Positions 38,995 through 41,355 of a stretch of DNA of 41,355 nucleotides are shown here, one piece after another. This stretch comes from Verrucomicrobiales bacterium. GTDB taxonomy: Bacteria > Verrucomicrobiota > Verrucomicrobiia > Verrucomicrobiales > DEV007. Position 1 is the stretch's first letter, and the number at the start of each line of letters is the position of its first letter. The position numbers and the translations under genes were made by a program. The notes below the pieces were generated by a model. It saw only the letters and a program-made list of their open reading frames with translations. It had not been told where the DNA came from and did no database searches. The stretch is taken from the NCBI GenBank assembly GCA_022361255.1, contig JAKSBG010000438.1, positions 1 to 41,355 on the forward strand. Direction: 5' to 3'.

Positions 38995-41355
38995 GGTAAC
39001 GACTTCAGAATGGTGTTTGCAGCGTCTTTAGTGCGATTGTCGACTTTCTCGTCATCGATGACTGATTCCAACAGTGCTTCTGCTTCGATCTCCTTTCCTG
39101 ACTCAGCGAGAATTTCGGCATTGAGTAGTAGCGTGGTGTTCCGCCAGGTGCCCTGCATTTCTTTCGTATCGATCACCGAAAGAGTATCGAGTGCCTCTTT
39201 GTAATTCTTCCGTCGCATCAGGATTTTGGCCGCGTTTTGGACGGAGCGGAATTCTTCGGCCCCTCCGATTCTCTCCTTGCCTTCGAAATTTTTGCGGTAG
39301 GCATCAAGGGCACTCTCATCGTCCTGCAGGTTGGTTTCCCGGTTGTGTGCGAGAGTGGTGAGAATGCCCGATCTCGTGCGTGGATCGCTGGTGTATTGCA
39401 GGGCAAGGGAAAGATCCGCTTCAGCAGATTCGCCCTTTTTGAGGGCGGCAAATGCCCGGCCACGGGCGAACGCACCGGCACCCCGCTGCCAGAAAGGCCA
39501 GGTAGAGAAATCGACACCGGCGTATTCGGTAGCAACCTCATTGGTTTTCCTCTCAGCGAGCAGAACTTCCATGAGTGCCGTGTCGCGGACGAACGGGTCG
39601 GGGATTGTTTTCGCAATCTCTTTCGCTTTACCGTATTCTCTCAACTGGCGCGCGCAAAGGTGAGCGCGGAAGAGGGAGTGAGATTTCTGGTGTTCGGTCA
39701 GGCTACCCGCAGATGCCAGTTTTTTCCATGCCTGAAGGGCTTCCCGCGTTTTTCGCTTTCTTTCCAGTTCATCGGCTTTTCGGGCCTCAATCAGAAAATC
39801 AGTTACGCTTCCATCCACATCAAAAGAGTGGGAGCGTCCGTCGTAAAAATGGGCGAATTTCATGGGCTCATGAAAGGAAGGAGTTCCGGTCGGGGAAAAA
39901 GCGGAGAGTTCGCTGCCGTTCTTCCGGATTCGCTGGCGACAGATATTAAAATGCCAGGGGAGGCTCTGTGACGGTTTGCGGCCAATGACCTGATTCAAAG
40001 GATCGTTCTCGTCTTCCGTTACCGGAATGCGGATTTCCGCGATCCAATGATCGTCGGCAATGTGTGTTGCGACTTCCGCCCGGGACTGCCAGCGAAGGCG
40101 TGAGTCTTTGTCGGCCCCCCGATCCAGATCGACGATTGCCCCCGCAGGATTGATTACGATCTGGTAGTAGTGATGCGCGTCTGTATCGAGGAGGATTTCG
40201 ATGGCATCGCCGTACCAGATTGACTGGTCGTCGTTTTCTCTCGTTGTGATGTTCGGAGTTTCCCCGGGGTTTTCCTCGCATCGAACCGCGAAGTAGAGAT
40301 TGTTTCCGCCACGATCCCAGGCAGCCATTACGGTAGTGCCGAAAGTGGGGAGGCGCCCGGTTTGCAATTCACGCAACGTGCCTACTGATGATCCGGGACA
40401 GTCCTGCCAGTAATCTTCGTCGAGTTTGCCATCGATTTTGATGGGGGATTTTGGTTCCCAAACCGTTCGCAGTTTGGTGACAGGGCCGCGTTTTTGGCTG
40501 AGCAGTTCGGATTTTTTCCGCAGCTCTTCGAGAAATTCATCGATCAGACCAATTCGCTTTGCGTTGATCGATTCTCCGGGTGTGCGTTCTTTCGCCTTGG
40601 TAAACAAAGCCAGAGCTTCGTTCACTTTATCGATATCGGTTTCCATTTCCTGCCAGTGGGCTTCGCAGAACTTGAAGAAAATCTCCATCGCATCTCCGGC
40701 AGGGCCATAGAACTGTTGGCAGTATTCCTGCAACATGGCATCTGCATTCAGGTTGTTTCCTCCCCAGTATGACCGGGCCGTGAAGTAGACTTGAAAATGA
40801 TTGAAGCCCACGTTTGTGGTATCGAAGTCCCGTCCGATGCTGAGCCAGATGTCTTCTCCCTCCGAAATTCCCTTGGTCGCGTCGATACTCTCTACGATGG
40901 ATGTTGCGGTGAATGCGGGAAGGTAAAATCCACGGCCGGTTATGGGGTAGTTTTCGAAAATCATCAGCGGGCGGGTCGTTTTTTCCAACCATCCGCTGCG
41001 AAGCTCTTTGATCTCTTTTCGCTGTTCCGGAAGACTGTTCCTCGGTCGTCTTCCTCCAACAATGACTACCTGCACATTATCCTCGAGTGTGTCGATATTG
41101 GTGGGCGGGTTGGTATTTGCTCCGTAAGCGCAACAGACAATGGTTTTGTCAGGATGGGTTTTGCCAACTTCTTTCGCGACCCGATTGACGAAGTCCCAGA
41201 CATGATTGGACAGCTTGCCGCGAGAGCCCATATCGGGGGCGTCTTTTCCTTCGCAGAGATGGCACTGACAGATCGCGATATAGGCGTCAGGCGGCATGAT
41301 CGAGACAGTCTCGTAATCATACACATCGAACTGCGCGCGGGCCCAATCGACGGTG
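38991..41355 (-). CDS. DUF4838-type protein with CBM9-like and TPR-like regions (5' truncated by window edge)
   Basis: Frame open to 41355 (TVDWARAQFDVYDYETVSIMPPDAYIAICQCHLCEG...); TVWEPKSPIKIDGKLDEDYWQDCPG...AIEILLDTDAHHYYQIVINPAG (CBM9-like); C-terminal helical repeats; 4-bp overlap with the next gene. Confidence 0.8.
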   Translation of the reverse strand, partial: TVDWARAQFDVYDYETVSIMPPDAYIAICQCHLCEGKDAPDMGSRGKLSNHVWDFVNRVAKEVGKTHPDKTIVCCAYGANTNPPTNIDTLEDNVQVVIVGGRRPRNSLPEQRKEIKELRSGWLEKTTRPLMIFENYPITGRGFYLPAFTATSIVESIDATKGISEGEDIWLSIGRDFDTTNVGFNHFQVYFTARSYWGGNNLNADAMLQEYCQQFYGPAGDAMEIFFKFCEAHWQEMETDIDKVNEALALFTKAKERTPGESINAKRIGLIDEFLEELRKKSELLSQKRGPVTKLRTVWEPKSPIKIDGKLDEDYWQDCPGSSVGTLRELQTGRLPTFGTTVMAAWDRGGNNLYFAVRCEENPGETPNITTRENDDQSIWYGDAIEILLDTDAHHYYQIVINPAGAIVDLDRGADKDSRLRWQSRAEVATHIADDHWIAEIRIPVTEDENDPLNQVIGRKPSQSLPWHFNICRQRIRKNGSELSAFSPTGTPSFHEPMKFAHFYDGRSHSFDVDGSVTDFLIEARKADELERKRKTREALQAWKKLASAGSLTEHQKSHSLFRAHLCARQLREYGKAKEIAKTIPDPFVRDTALMEVLLAERKTNEVATEYAGVDFSTWPFWQRGAGAFARGRAFAALKKGESAEADLSLALQYTSDPRTRSGILTTLAHNRETNLQDDESALDAYRKNFEGKERIGGAEEFRSVQNAAKILMRRKNYKEALDTLSVIDTKEMQGTWRNTTLLLNAEILAESGKEIEAEALLESVIDDEKVDNRTKDAANTILKSLP

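Noticed and set aside
1-41355. Phage defence or mobile island
   Set aside because: No nucleases, toxin-antitoxin, integrase, transposase or restriction-modification signatures seen among the supported genes.

Overview
The window looks like Verrucomicrobiota- or Planctomycetota-type chromosome. This is inferred from protein families: five sulfatases, two DUF1552/DUF1592 sets, an ECF sigma plus FecR/LamG pair, DUF1080, DUF4838 and a Hanks kinase. I support about 31 protein-coding genes. I saw no rRNA, tRNA, CRISPR array, phage or IS element. Two observations stand out. (1) The ORF track splits one gene at 26408..27730 into two ORFs in the same frame, separated by a single TGA at 26627-26629. 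Read through, it encodes a thioredoxin-like + CxxCH + PDZ protein with TGA at the redox site (C-I-P-U-H-A-C). A strong stem-loop with a GGU apical loop starts about 20 nt downstream, matching a bacterial SECIS. I call it a selenoprotein. (2) A four-copy dispersed intergenic element (about 3425, 15501, 21400, 36448) is built from ACCCTGT heptamers phased at exactly 22 bp, with a conserved middle unit ACCCTGTYWGGTC. I do not recognise it as a described repeat. Other points: a sulfatase relic beside one repeat copy, a DUF420-DUF1573 fusion, a kinase with a LamG-like ectodomain, a DUF1592 protein with a coiled-coil insertion, an uncharacterised protein with kinase-like motifs, and a translationally coupled DUF4838/sialidase-like/sulfatase operon.
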